A stretch of DNA of 64,000 bases from assembly GCF_037042905.1 (NCBI RefSeq), contig NC_087252.1, forward strand, positions 28,262,994 to 28,326,993, read 5' to 3'. A program made the translations under genes and the position numbers. Shown piece by piece: positions 22,254-34,030 of this stretch. The notes below the pieces were generated by a model, which worked only from the letters and a program-made list of their open reading frames with translations, had not been told where the DNA came from and searched no databases. Each line of letters starts with the position of its first letter. Within the stretch, counting starts at the first letter, position 1. Origin of the DNA: Lytechinus pictus. Taxonomy: Eukaryota; Echinodermata; Echinoidea; Temnopleuroida; Toxopneustidae.

Positions 22254-22805
22254 AGGTCTAGTCCACCCCAGGAAAATGCTGATTTGAATAAATAGAGAAA
22301 AATCAAACTAGCATGAAATTTTAAAGTTTCGCTTATTTTCAACAAAACAGTGATATGCACAACTAGGTGAGCCAATGATGTCACTCACTATTTCTTTTGT
22401 TTTTTATTGTTTGAATTATACAATATTTCAATTTTTACGAATTTGATGATTAGGACCTCCTTGCCTGAAGCACAAAATGTTAAAATAATTGAATTCCACG
22501 TGTTCAGGGACGAATGAAACTTCATTTCACATGACAATGACGAGAAAATCAAAATATTTCATACTTCATATAATAAAATACAAAAGAAATAGTGGGTGAG
22601 TGATGTCATCAGTTCCCTCATTTGCATACCGACTGAGGTGTGCATATAAGCGTTTTGTGAAATGAAGCAAAACTTTAAAATGTCATAACTTTCTTATTTT
22701 ACATCCGATTTTGATGAAATTTTCAGTGTTATGCTTGTTGAATTTTTCTCTTTTTATTCAAATCAAGGTTTTTTTTTTTTTTGGGGGGGGGGGTGGACTT
22801 GTCCT
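22254..22805. mobile_element. 552-bp MITE with intact TTAA duplication
   Basis: TTAA flanks both ends (22250-22253 and 22806-22809). Ends AGGTCTAGTCCACCCC and the inverse of AGGACAAGTCCACCCC; inner pairing TTTGAATAAATAGAGAAAAA against TTTTTCTCTTTTTATTCAAA. A G tract expands the right end. It is related in layout to 34031-34565. Confidence 0.9.
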
Positions 22806-22809
22806 TTAA

Positions 22810-23058
22810 TCTTGCCATATCTGTGCTACCTCTGTGTGTGAAAAGTACATTAATTTATTTAGTTTATTCAGGGATTTTTTTTGGTATATACATATAGTCT
22901 TTCTACCTTGTCTTCTCAGTCAAACCAAATCTTATAAGATCAACAGCAAAAAAAAAACAGTTTTCAGGAGTATATGACATCATTCTGCATTCCATACTTA
23001 ATTAAGCTTGACATATCTGTGCTAACTCTTAATTTATTTAGAATATTTAAGATTTTTT
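22810..23058. repeat. Direct-repeat block shared with 24355-24540
   Basis: GCCATATCTGTGCTA occurs at about 22813 and 24482, and GACATATCTGTGCTAAC at about 23009. The surrounding AGTCTTTCTA.C.TGTCTTCT...AAACAGTTTTCA blocks are also shared. The GGCGGAGGCAT element sits between the second and third units. Confidence 0.7.
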
Positions 23059-24354
23059 ATGCCTCCGCCAACGAAGTGGCCGGAGGCATTACGTTTTCGG
23101 GTCGTCCGTACGTCCGTCCCGTTTTGTTTTGTCGAAATCTCAAGAACCGTGGAGTGGTTTTACATCAAACTTGGTATGAGGGTATATCCTGGGGGGATAA
23201 TACTTTGTTTTGATTTTATGGTCACGGGTGAAAGGTCACAGAGGTCGTTATATACCTTAAAATGTCCTGTTCTTGTGATAACTTAACCATTGGAGCTAAT
23301 AACTTCAAACTTGGTACATTCTTTATATACATAATAGAGGGAGAATGATCTGATTGGATTTTGGGGTCACATGGTCAAAGGTCACAGAGGTCAGTATGCC
23401 TTAATATATCTTGTTCTTGTGTAACTAAAGGAATGTTAGAGGAAGTAACTCCAAACTTGGTACATATATGCTTGATATAGGGGGGGGGGGGTTGCAGGGC
23501 CAAGTTCAAAGGTCATAAAGGTCATATACTTACAACTTTTTTATCCATTTAGTAATTTTCTTGTGTTTTATGAATACTAAAAATTATTTTCATATATCAA
23601 GTTTGATTGTAGGTCAGTGTATGCATGAAATTGTTCTTGTGATAAACCAAAGACTTCGATAGATCAATTTCAAATATGGACAATGCAACCATTATGACAT
23701 TGACTTGAGAAGTTCAAAGGTCTAAGAGTTCATGTCTCTTGTCACAATTGCTTGTAGATTCAATATTAATGGTTCTTGGATGCATATATGAGAGTGATCA
23801 ATATGATAATAGAAAATATCAATCAAGGTTTTCCGTTGGGTAGATTTAATTTTATTGAATAATTTTTGCCTTATCCAAATATAAGTGAACACCAAATGTT
23901 CAGGCCAGCTATGGTAGGAATCGAACTCACGATCTCCTGGTTACTAGACAGGCGTCATACAACTAGACCACCAGGAATTAAGCCCGATGGCTATTGGCTG
24001 CTATTATGTGATATATCAACACAGTACTGTACCTGCTGCTATTATGTGAATCAAACCAGCTACCAGCCATCGGGCTTCTCGGTGGTCAAGTGGTATGACG
24101 CCTGTCTGATAACCAGAAGGTCGTGGGTTCGATTTCTACCCGAGCCGGCCTGTAAATTTTTTTCTTAGCAGCTCAAACATGCACTGAACATTCAGTGTTT
24201 ATTTATGTTGGGATAAGGCATAAATTATTTAATATAAAAAGAATAGAACAAATTTGAAGATTTATGGGAAATTACCTGTGCAACATATTTCTGATCTAGT
24301 GGCAATGGCGGAGGCATAAATTTCGACTGTGTGCAGTCGAGAATCCATCTAGTT
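23059..24354. mobile_element. GGCGGAGGCAT element with internal tandem repeats
   Basis: It begins ATGCCTCCGCCAACGAAGTG and ends GGCGGAGGCATAAATTTCGACTG followed by GTGCAGTCGAGAATCCATCT, giving inverted CCTCCGCC/GGCGGAGG termini. Inside are three or four diverged units with CAAACTTGGTA(C/T)AT and CAAAGGTCACAGAGGTC, and an inverted tRNA-like pair. Related sequences are widespread in marine invertebrate genomes to my recollection. Only small ORFs are present. Confidence 0.7.
23866..24215. repeat. Head-to-head inverted pair of tRNA-like SINE fragments
   Basis: The right arm (24070-24215) reads GGTGGTCAAGTGGTATGACG, a box-A-like start, then GTCGTGGGTTCGATTTCTAC, a box-B-like core, and continues to GGGATAAGGC. 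The left arm (23866-23985) is its inverse: GCCTTATCC, GAATCGAACTCACGATCTCC, CATACAACTAGACCACC, GCCCGATGGCT. Arms would pair over more than 100 bp. The 100-residue ORF across it is incidental. Confidence 0.72.
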
Positions 24355-25039
24355 ATTTTCTTTTGTTTTTTGTATAAAGTCTTTCTAACATGTCTTCTTG
24401 GCCAAATCAGTTATATGAAATCAGCAGTAATAAAACAGTTTTCATGAGTACATGTATACATTCCTTACTTAGTTTAGCTTGCCATATCTGTGCTAACTGT
24501 TTGTGTGAAAAGTACAAAATTTATAAAGAATGTATTAAAATTTATGTGGGTTCTTTTATAGATATGTATTCAAACCTGCCATGTATAAAGACTTGCCTCT
24601 TTTGTCAGCTAACTTGGGTAATGTTTCCAGAGCTGTACATGTAGTACTGTATTAGATGTGTTTGACTTTATTTTTATTAAAAGTTTTCATTGCGTTGTTC
24701 TTAACACTGATTTGCATTTTGTCCCTTTTTAGGTCATTGTGTGATCACTCACTGATTGATACAATAAGTGGCGATGTGTAGTGTGGAATATGACCTCTGT
24801 CATATTATCTGTCTGACTGACCTACAATTTTAAATGTAATTTCTTATTATACCATCACCAATGTGGCTCTTTGATGATGTAGCCGAATGTGTACATTGTA
24901 ACTGTATTTTAATTGACTCTTTTCTTTCGCTGATACACTAGAAACTCAATATACAGAGATTCCCAATATAACAGTCAAATTTGCTGGTCCAAGGTCCTTT
25001 TGTTATCGCTGTTTCTGTTTTTAAATCATTGTTTCACCT
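24355..25039. other. Spacer, includes the third direct-repeat unit
   Basis: 24355-24540 repeats the block at 22870-23058. The remainder is AT-rich except for the possible terminal exon at 24733-24781. Confidence 0.5.
24733..24781 (+). CDS. Possible terminal coding exon of the 20377 locus
   Basis: After a pyrimidine-rich acceptor (CCCTTTTTAG, ends 24732) a frame in the phase needed by the donor at 20644 reads ESLCDHSLIDTISGDV and stops at TAG 24779-24781. The phase match is one chance in three, so this is weak on its own. Confidence 0.27.
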
Positions 25040-26445
25040 TTTCTTAACCATAGTAAAGACACTTTGAAACGATGGATTTACCACAATAAAAACAAGGTTG
25101 TAACCACGGTTAAACCATGGTAGCCATGGTTTATCTACAATGAAACCATCGATTAACTGTGGCACATTATGGTTAAACCGTGGTATACAATGGTTAAACC
25201 ATGGTTAGACAGTACTTTGACATGGTTTAACCATCATCATACAATATTGCACTAATGGTTAAAAGGTGGTTTTACCATATGATTGATCATGGTTTTACCG
25301 TGATTTGGGTTGTAATTATGTGGTTTGGCTGCTGTAAAACAATGGTTTCACCGTTTTCTAACCATGGTTTCACCTTCGCTTTACCATGGTTTTACCTACC
25401 CTTTACCATGGTTTTATACTTTCTTAACCATAGTTTCACCTTTTCTTAACCGTGGTTATAGTACGGTAAAAACACAGTTGTGACCATGGTTATGCCATGG
25501 TAATGTCATGGTAAGTGCGTTCCAATTTAACACCTTTTAACCATGGTTACCATGGTTTACCCATGCTAAACCTATAGTTTAACCGTGGTACACCATAGTT
25601 AAACCATGGCTAGACAGTACTTTGACATGGTTCAACCATCATCATACAATATTGCACTATGGTTAAAAGGTGGGTTTACCATACAATTGATTATGGTTTT
25701 ACCGTGATTTGGGTTGTAATTATGTGGTTTGGCAGCTGTAAAACAATGGTTTCACCTTTTTCTAACCATGGTTTCACCTTCTCTTTACCATGGTTTTATA
25801 CTTTCTTAACCATGGTTAAACTATGGTAAAAACATAATTGTGACCATGGTTATGCCATAGTAATGTCATGGTAAGTGCGTTCCAATTTAACACCTTTTAA
25901 CCATGGTTACCATGGTTTACCCATGCTAAACCTATAGTTTAACCGTGGTAAACCATGGTTAAACCATGGCTAGACAGTACTTTGACATGGTTTAACCATC
26001 ATCATACAATATTGCACTATGGTCAAAAGGTGGGTCTACCATACAATTGATTATGGTTTTACCGTGATTCGGGTTGTAATTATGTGGTTTGGCAGCTGTA
26101 AAACAATGGTTTCACCTTTTTCTAACCATGGTTTCACCTTCTCTTTACCATGGTTTTATACTTTCTTAACCATTGTTAAAATATGGTAAAAACACAGTTG
26201 TGACCATGGTTATGCCATAGTAATGTCATGGTAAGTGCGTTCCAATTTAACACCATTTAACCATGGTTACCATGGTTTACCCATGCTAAAGCTATAGTTT
26301 AACTATGGTTAAACACTAGTGCACCATGATTTCACCATAATTAAACCATATCTTACTATGGTTAAACTATGAAATTACTGTACGATGGATCCAATGCAAA
26401 ACCATGGTTTTACCTTAACATCAAACCATGGTTTTTTTTTACAAG
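25040..26445. repeat. Second AACCATGGTT array, 360-bp period
   Basis: GTAAGTGCGTTCCAATTTAA recurs at 25511, 25871 and 26231, exactly 360 bp apart. Each unit is packed with ACCATGGTT-type words (AACCATGGTTACCATGGTTT) plus a non-palindromic block CATCATACAATATTGCACTA. The outermost parts are degenerate. It shares its core word with the 150-bp array at 1-1390 but not its unit. Confidence 0.92.
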
Positions 26446-27139
26446 GGTACGTACATACTATGCTTTTTTTTACCTCAAAGAAACAGGCATAGTATCCATA
26501 GATGGATATTGGCTGGCGGCTCATTAACATACAGATACAAAAAACATAAACAGTATCACTATGATCCATGGAGTAACAATACTGCTTTGTAAGTTTGTGA
26601 AGAAATCGGAACCATAACGGCATTGCATCGTTTCAAATTAGGGCATTATTTACTTCTATTTGATCTCAGTCTTATAATAGTAATAATAATAATACAAATA
26701 AAAAATAATACGAATACAAATAATAATGCTAATACTAATAGGTTCCTTTTATCTCGCATTTCAAGACAGGGTAAATTCACACTGCGCTTTACATGAAACA
26801 AACTTCTTTAAACATTTCAAACTTATGTCTTCATGCATCAATCAACATACTTTAAATGAATACAAAACAAAGTGCATCTTAAATAAAACAAAAATAAATA
26901 AATAGTTAACAATACAGAAAAGATAACCACAAAATACTTGTAAGATTTTCTTTTTTTTACCGTCTGAATTGGCTTTCACCATGTGAATGCGGATAATAAC
27001 AATAAACACAATTACAATAATGATGAGGATTATTATCATCATCATAATTATTATTATTATTAATATTATAATTGTTATCATTATTATTACTATTATTATC
27101 ATCATTATGACTTATTAAGTAACCAAATATCTTTCCCCA
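26446..27139. repeat. Spacer with ATT/ATC simple repeats
   Basis: AATAAT-type runs at about 26680-26740 and an ATT/ATC-rich microsatellite at about 26980-27115. The minus-strand ORF rich in I and M at 26842-27105 is a translation of this repeat. No gene is seen. Confidence 0.7.
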
Positions 27140-27285
27140 AAACCTGGGGGGATGATTGTACATGCCATCCCCCCCACCTTGTGAGGTGGGGGGGATGCAT
27201 CCCCCTCATCCCCCCCGTTGTCTACGCCCCTGTTCAAAAATATAAAGTGTCCGGACACCCGACCCCCCATCCTAGATTCCTACTA
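27140..27285. mobile_element. Remnants of two DNA-element ends
   Basis: CCCCCCGTTGTCTACGCCCCTG (about 27208-27230) looks like a right terminus of a GGGGCGTAGAC-type MITE. It abuts TTCAAAAATATAAAGTGTCCGGACACCCGA at 27233-27270, the right end of the 8103-9142 family. Confidence 0.6.
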
Positions 27286-30200
27286 ATACTATCGTAGATT
27301 CGTAGAACTCTCTAACGTTAAAGTTTTCGGTTTAGGCCTAGATTACACATGAATTTAGGGACTATTAGATTATCTAATTCACAAAAAATTCAGGTGATAA
27401 TGTTTGTTACATTCTTAGGAGTAATTGTGCCAAAATTCCCATGAAGTTTGGAAAGAAATATATGATTTTCTTGAAAAAACCTCGATCGGCCATTCTTTTT
27501 CAGATTGAACAAAAATGTGCCCCTGTTGTCTGCGCACCCATTCACTTTACACACGTTTCGCCTTTCGTTTTCGGTGATTTTGATGAGAAAGGCTGCAAAT
27601 TGCAAACGATCAGTCAAAAGAGTGGGATTCAAATAAAATTAAAAAGGAGCATCTGCTAATGGCTAAGTAAGTATATAGATATGACAAACCTTTTTCTTTA
27701 CAGCTCTAGATGGTGCCTGAACCCGAGTCTCGAAGTGAAAGTGCACAATTTTGAATATTAGTTGAATTTTCAATCAAGTTTTCCACTTGTCATGACGTCG
27801 GCATAATTTAATTACAAGTATCGTGAAACTTTCAGCCAATCAGAAGCTGTCTAGACCCTGCCGATAGATGGCGTTTTAAAAGTTTCATTAAAAATTACAA
27901 AAACCAAAGGAAAAGAAAGTCGCGACTTGCTGGCCTGGGTGAGAAGGCTTCCCATTTTCCTTTATTTTCGTAACATTTCTGTGGCTGTTGTTAAGGTAAG
28001 CGTACCACTTTTTACGAAAAACATGCATTTTATGTCCATTAGAATCTATACATTGATGTCTAAAGCAGAAGAAATGTTACCCGAACATCAGTCACTTTCA
28101 TTCACTGATCACGCTCCCCACTCACTGAGCTGACCTCGGGCTCAGCCCAACCAGCGCCAGCGGGAGACAGCGGGCTGTCCGCCCGGCTCTAGGCCGGAGC
28201 TAGATGGTGGCGTCCTGGCCCTGGGGCCCGTTTCTCAACACATGATGGTCATGGACAAGTTGGTCATATCTTTATCCACCAACCACGGAGTTAGTTCCAA
28301 TCTTACTAAACCTGTTTCTCGAAAGGCTTCCTAACTAGAATACCTTAATATCGATACTATCGGTAAAAAGAGCAGACGAGACGTAGCCTTACCCTTACTA
28401 GTCACAAAAACTGAAGCATAATTATTAATTTTCAAAAAGAAAAATTATTACAAAATTGCAAATATGATGAATTGGGAAATAAATCCTTTCAAAATAAAAC
28501 AAAACGATACTCTTGGCAAGTTCCCTGAATTGACCCCCTAAACAAGTACAGCGATATTTTTATTGTTATGTCATGGACGTCATCATTGGGTTTAAGTACA
28601 TAGGCCTATAGGAGTATAGCCCCACCTCCCACATCTCGCTCAAATCGTACTCTAAACACGTAGTGTTGACTTTTGGGGCAAAAGTACATCCTTTATAAAA
28701 CATTCTTCATTTTTTTACACTCTCGCAAATTTGACCCTAAACACGTAGCTTTCCTAGCGAAAATAGATACCCTTTTTTCATTATTTTAGTGTTTTTGACA
28801 CCCTAATCACGTTACGTACGTAACTAGACCAAAAGCTTCAGTCTCTGTATTTTGGTTGTTCCGCTGAACTACGTTGGCTCCACTCACCATACATAGACTG
28901 CAGGGGATGGGGCCCCGTAGCTACAGCCAACGTATAGTGAACTAGCGTTTTATAGATCGCGATTTAAAACTGTTTTTTAAGCAAAATTGAAAGTTTCATG
29001 GTTTCCATTATCAGGGAAATATATATAACTTAAGTAATTGCATACCTTGGGCCGGAGTTATTGAAAAAAAATCCTCTGGATGATTGAGAAATCTGTCATC
29101 TAAGACATTTTCACCTGACCTGACGGTTTTTCTTGCAAGTTGCCATCTTGAATGACGTCATTGTCGTTATTAACTTAATGTCTCAAATCGATATATCGCG
29201 ATTATAACTAGTACTCGTACTAGTATAACTAGTATCGTTTATCTTCGGTTTCGTTCGCATATGGAGCAGATCGTATAATATCGAAAGCAATATCGATATC
29301 ACATTCGTGATTGTTGACGTTCGTTTGTAAATATTTTATAGTTTGGCTGCCATTTTGACCATTTTTATCGTGTTCAACCCAATTAAACATCGGTAAAGTA
29401 TATTTTTCATGCCTTTTTCATCTATATCGTTTAAAGTATTTAAATGTTAGAATATCATCAATTAAAAGTTTGTTGTTTATACATCCTTAGATTGTAAATT
29501 CGATGTGTAAAATTACATCAAACTTTGGACTGTGAATTGACAAAAGGGAGGGAATGAGAACACATGCGAGCCCACACGTACACCCTACCGTCGGTAAATG
29601 GGGATTACAGTAAAATGTCAGAAATTGTTGAATAAATCCCCAGAAACGACGGTTATTCCTGTCTAGTACGTAACGTGCCCTATCTTGAAAAAGACATCCT
29701 TTTTACGTGTTTTTTTTGGTCGCACATGCCATGGTATCCACTCATCAATGTAAGTGGCCCCCCCGGGGTTACTGCTCAAAATCCAGGCCAGGGTAAAAAT
29801 AAAAATCCATGATTTGACTTCCAGAGATTCTTATGAGTATGACCCTCGCTAATATAATGGACTCCAAAAGATCGATGACCCCAAAAAAATCTTGTAAGGG
29901 GAAAGTGATATCCACCGGAAATACTGCTGCCAAGATCGCACATGTTCAATCTATCGCAAAAAAAAAATCTGCAATGGCCTCCGCGTGGGTTCCTTACGGC
30001 GGGAAATTCGACCCCCTTCTAAATATGGCACAATCCCAAACATTGGACATATCGGCCGATTGCATTGGAAATGCGTGCTGTTGACGCGCGCGTGCTCATT
30101 TTCAGAACGAAGTCGCGCGCAACTGAGCGAACACGTCCGATGTTCGGAGCCGATAGAGGTCTGATTGGCAAGTAAATTATCATTTACCGATTTCTATATC

Positions 30201-30552
30201 AAAATTATTGATAGAAATAATTAAAATCGGCATTTGCGCAGCTAGAATAAATAAATGATTTTATCAACTATTAAGCAATTATTTTCTGGTCTAGAGTGCG
30301 ACTTAAATCGTCAAAATTTATTGCGGCGCACAACTCTATGCGTCCGATATTTGGCAAAAAAAAAGCTTCTGGTAGTAAGTAAATAATTTCCGTTTACCAT
30401 AATTTTTTTTATTCTATTTTTTTATGACATTGATATTCAACATTTGTACTACAGAAATAAACATGATCTTTATTTGATTCAATGATTGTATTTTTGTTTT
30501 GGTCCAATTATGCTTAAGTGTCCGATATTTAGGCACTATTAATTTGCACAAT
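27286..30552. other. Spacer without a supported gene
   Basis: Contains CCAAT in a CAGCCAATCAGAAG context (27835), a GC-rich patch with GGGGCCCGTTTCTCAACAC at 28227 (a Harbinger-like left end without a clear partner), and the repeat at 28826-28895. Short ORFs, including 29833-30084, have no recognisable domain. Confidence 0.45.
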
Positions 30553-30647
30553 CGGGTTCCCATCTTACAAAGAGTTGTGATCAACCACAATTGTGAAAAG
30601 CCAGCAACATCAACATCTGCAAGATATTTTCTAGATATAATGTATGT

Positions 30648-31805
30648 GGGCGATTCCACGGTAAGTCGCATTACACAAAAGGACATGGAAAAAAGTGACT
30701 GATTACTTTTTAATAGTTATATCAAATCAAAGCACTTTACCAGTTTCAATACCTGCAAAACATGACACTTGAATTGGGAAGCAACTTCGAGTTTTTTTGA
30801 TATAAAAAATTCCAGTCAGTCGCATTACACTTTAGTTTTAGTCCGGCACCACAATTTTGACATTTTATGTCCCTTCCCGGAACTTATATCATGAAAATTT
30901 GCTTTAAATATGATGAAAAATGATGCCCTTCAAATTACACAAAATAAAATTTTACAAAACAAAATAGTTTTCTGTTAAATTGAAATTAAGTATAAAAAAA
31001 TATATGGAGTCCAATGTGTATAATTTTATGTATGGTTTGGATTCTCCTGTAAGGAGGTGCATAATGTGGCTAATTATGTTCCCCTTTTGTATTTTGAAAT
31101 TCCATTTGAGTTTTGATAGTATACAAATGATGCATGCACACGAGTTCATTAGGCGATCTATCCTCGTGCGAGTTGAGGCTCTGTTCAATCCATTGCACGA
31201 AGCCATTAGGTTGAGTGCAATGGGGTGAACAGAGCCTCAACGAGAGTGGTAAGTCGCATAATGGATGAATGAAGACATGCATCATTTGGTTTATACAACA
31301 AATTTTCTAGATTTTGTTATTTGACAATAGAGAAGAAAAAATCAACAAAAGCAGATGGAATTGACATATTTGTCTGATAATTCATTTTCTCTGAAAATAT
31401 TTTTATTTTCTCGGTGTATGAAAGCAGTTACCGGTAATTGTTTTTGTTCTTTTGTGACGCACTTTGATTCATGAATAAATGAGTGCGCACAGTCAGCCTT
31501 GTTGATGCGCTTACTTCGATGCGCGCAAACACACACACATACAAAATGTACGTACACACACATGGTTAGTGGTACACACTGAAGGAGAAAGCTCAACCAT
31601 GCCATGGAAAATTAAAAAATGCATGGTCGCCGTGCAATGGAAAATAAAATTTGCATGCAACACAAAATGGATCATATATTGAATGGCTTTCAAGCAATCA
31701 AAATACAAGAATCTTTGTATGAGTTGTATAAAAAATTTTGATCCAGATTTGAAATAGAGCCAATATAATTTTTTGGAAAATGTCTGCTTTTGCTTGGAAT
31801 CGCCC
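30648..31805. mobile_element. 1.16-kb element with GGGCGATTCCA inverted ends
   Basis: GGGCGATTCCA at 30648-30658 and its inverse TGGAATCGCCC at 31795-31805 lie exactly where the Harbinger-like MITE is interrupted. The motif GTAAGTCGCAT(T/A)A recurs inside, GATGCATG/CATGCATC mirror each other near 31128 and 31276, and a strong hairpin sits at 31172-31241. No transposase is seen. Confidence 0.78.
31172..31241. repeat. 70-nt near-perfect hairpin, pre-miRNA-sized
   Basis: Arms 31172-31198 and 31215-31241 pair at 25 of 27 positions (GTTGAGGCTCTGTTCA at the base; CCATTGCAC near the loop; AT opposite CC mismatched) around a 16-nt loop. Length, loop and a single internal mismatch resemble a miRNA precursor, but it is also the kind of core a foldback transposon would have. 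Nothing shows that it is transcribed. Confidence 0.5.
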
Positions 31806-32036
31806 ATATTCAAACATTCTTCTCTTTTTCTTGAAAATTTAGTGTGCCTCTCTTTGTTTCCAAAGAATTCCTGTACGGTAGAAAAAATATGACAATGATG
31901 GATTTCCATATACATGTAGTTCAGGTTGATTGGATCAATCGTAACTCTTTGTAAGACAAGACCTTGTAGTATATATCTATGCACATGCATCTTTTCTTTA
32001 CAGCCATTTGAAGTGCGGACAGGCACCCATCAAGGA

Positions 32037-32364
32037 ATGATGGCATCCTTCACCTTCCACCTCGTGACCTTGATCACGGTGATCGTCGCCGTCGTAGATG
32101 CGGCCCCCGACCTGAGCGTCTGCGATCCTTCGGACCAGCCCTACCCTTACGACGGCCCTCCGCTGCCCACCCTCCCCTCGCAGTATCGGCTCAAGGTGGA
32201 AGCAACCATCACGAACCGGCACTACTCCTTCATCCTCGAGGAGTTCTACGATGAAATCAACAATCGCGGCGCGTCCGTCTCGAAGTCCAGGGGACAGACA
32301 CATTACACCACCTACGACTATGCTCGCAACCAGACTCTACTAGTCACAACAGATGACGCTACAG
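32037..32364 (+). CDS. Exon 1: start codon, signal peptide, start of LolA-like domain 1
   Basis: Acceptor CTTTACAG at 32003, then a short 5' UTR and tandem ATGs at 32037 and 32040. It encodes 109 residues: a hydrophobic leader FTFHLVTLITVIVAVV, probable cleavage after VDA, a cysteine at 29, a proline-rich linker PYPYDGPPLPTLPSQY and the first strands RLKVEATIT...YSFILEEFYDE. It ends GATGCTACAG|GTTAGT in phase 1. Local GC content is far higher than flanking DNA, as expected of coding sequence. Which ATG is used is uncertain. Confidence 0.88.
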
Positions 32365-34030
32365 GTTAGTGTAGGGTAATGTAGAGTGAAAAGTGGATCA
32401 GTTTCAGGCATTTAAAGGGTATACCTCCAAGAGCCCAGATACATGTATAGTTCAATTTGCTTGTGTCTTGAGAGCACATGTCCTCCCTTTAGATTCCCCC
32501 TGAATACATTTCCCTTGACCATTGAACCAGGAAATTTAATTGTGTAGCTCTAGGATTAATCCCCCTTTGAAAGTCTTCTCTCCATTATCTGTATAGTAAA
32601 TCAGAAAAAAAATCAGCATTTAAATTTCTGTGTACCCGATAAAACAGCAAATTAATATCTTCATTCGTGTGAATCATGATTTAAGATGTCATTCAAATTT
32701 TCAGGATTGGGTCATTGCCTTCAATTGTAAATTTTTTATCATGGAGAGCTTTATACGTGAATGCTTATTTTGAGTATCCCCTATTAGTGCATTTCACTAT
32801 TGAATTCCCTCACAGTTATGAAGTGGAGTACACAAAATAGACATTTGTGTTTTGGGGGCCTGGGGGTATAACTTCATGAGTTTACTTTGAACTTTATTTT
32901 GATTTGGTGCTCAATCAAAAGAAATGTCAGCATTTTTTTCTTAACCTGTTGAATGCTTAATTCTGTCATTCGCATAGACTTTGTACAGGTATTACATGGC
33001 TCCAGTTGTCAACGGGTTAACCTCTTCCCAAGCAAGGAATAGGCTTCAAATTTCAGGATATAATCTTTGTAAGCTTTCAGATATCCCATCATTAAATTTG
33101 TGAGATAATGCCCAAAATTGCCTTTTTTAAAGGCTTCAGAGAGAAGACCCTTACAGTCAGTCCGCAGCCCGTCCGAAAGTGCTCTATTTTATTCAGCGGT
33201 ATGCATAGCCGTCCGTGGTTATGCATACGTAATGAGCTGTGAAGACGAACTTTCCGATCGGTGTTTTTTGCTCTTAGAATCGTTTATTCGTCACAAAATT
33301 GGTCTTATTTTATAGATAAAACTTTGAAATTTCTGATCAGCTAAATAAAATGCACATTTAATGTATTTTGAAGACCGATATTTAGCTTAGAAAAAATGAT
33401 TTTTTTCAAGAAAAATATGTGAATAAACAGAGCGCATTTTTGCATCGAAATCACACTTGCGTCAAATTGATATTATAATCAATATAAAGCGTAGACATTC
33501 TTCTTTACGACTGAAAAAGAATTATGAAATTTCATGATGTAGCAAAGTCAGGAACCACAAAAAACCACGGCAATGTCCATCGCGAAATGATTGGAATTGC
33601 AGTAGAATTGCCGACGCGTTCTGATTGGTCAACAGCGGCGCACAGACTTACAACATATTATATAGCTTAAAAAACCCGGAAGTAGTACGAAAGAGATCGA
33701 TGGCGAATTGCGTAAGCGCTATGTTTTGACGTGTGCAAGGACCCTGGTTCGAACCCGCCGGACTGTTTTTTTTTTTTTTTTTTTTTTTTGGGGGGGGGGT
33801 TGATGGGGATATGTTTATGCTTTTTCTTTAAATCATATTCCTTCATCGTTCCTACCCAGCTTTATTCTCTTTTTACTTTCATATGAAGTTCTATTTAGGC
33901 CTGTATTTATTAAATCATGGACCTATTAATAGCTCTATGATTAATTCTTACTTCTTCTTAATCACTGCTTTTGATTTTCAAGTTCTTGATTACACTTATT
34001 TGGGCAGGGGTGGGAAGGGAAGTGAGTTAA
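32365..34030. other. Intron 1, first part
   Basis: Non-coding. It contains the phrase ATGTAGCAAAGTCAGGAACC (33537), repeated in the same orientation near 36087, and a tRNA-like segment at 33697-33790. Small ORFs have no domain. Confidence 0.6.
33697..33790 (+). mobile_element. tRNA-like SINE fragment followed by a T tract
   Basis: CTGGTTCGAACCCGCC is a good box B; TGGCGAATTGCGTAAGCGC about 40 bp upstream is a poor box A. A T run of about 23 bp follows. The acceptor stem is not maintained, so it is a tRNA-derived repeat, not a tRNA gene. Confidence 0.5.

Larger units (their letters stand above)
30553..31966. mobile_element. Harbinger-like MITE split by a younger insertion
   Basis: The left part (30553-30647: CATCTTACAAAGAGTTGTGA, then CCAGCAACATCAACATCTGC) and the right part (31806-31966: GACAATGATGGATTTCCATA, then GGATCAATCGTAACTCTTTG) are the two halves of the 12882-13151 family. 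Everything between is the GGGCGATTCCA element. Confidence 0.78.

Noticed and set aside
26842-27163. I/M-rich and N/D-rich minus ORFs
   Set aside because: ATT/ATC microsatellite.
29833-30084. Lysine-rich 83-residue ORF as a small gene
   Set aside because: No promoter, splice site, or recognisable domain, and composition matches surrounding DNA.
33697-33785. tRNA gene on the plus strand
   Set aside because: Box A is poor and the acceptor stem does not pair; better explained as a tRNA-derived repeat.
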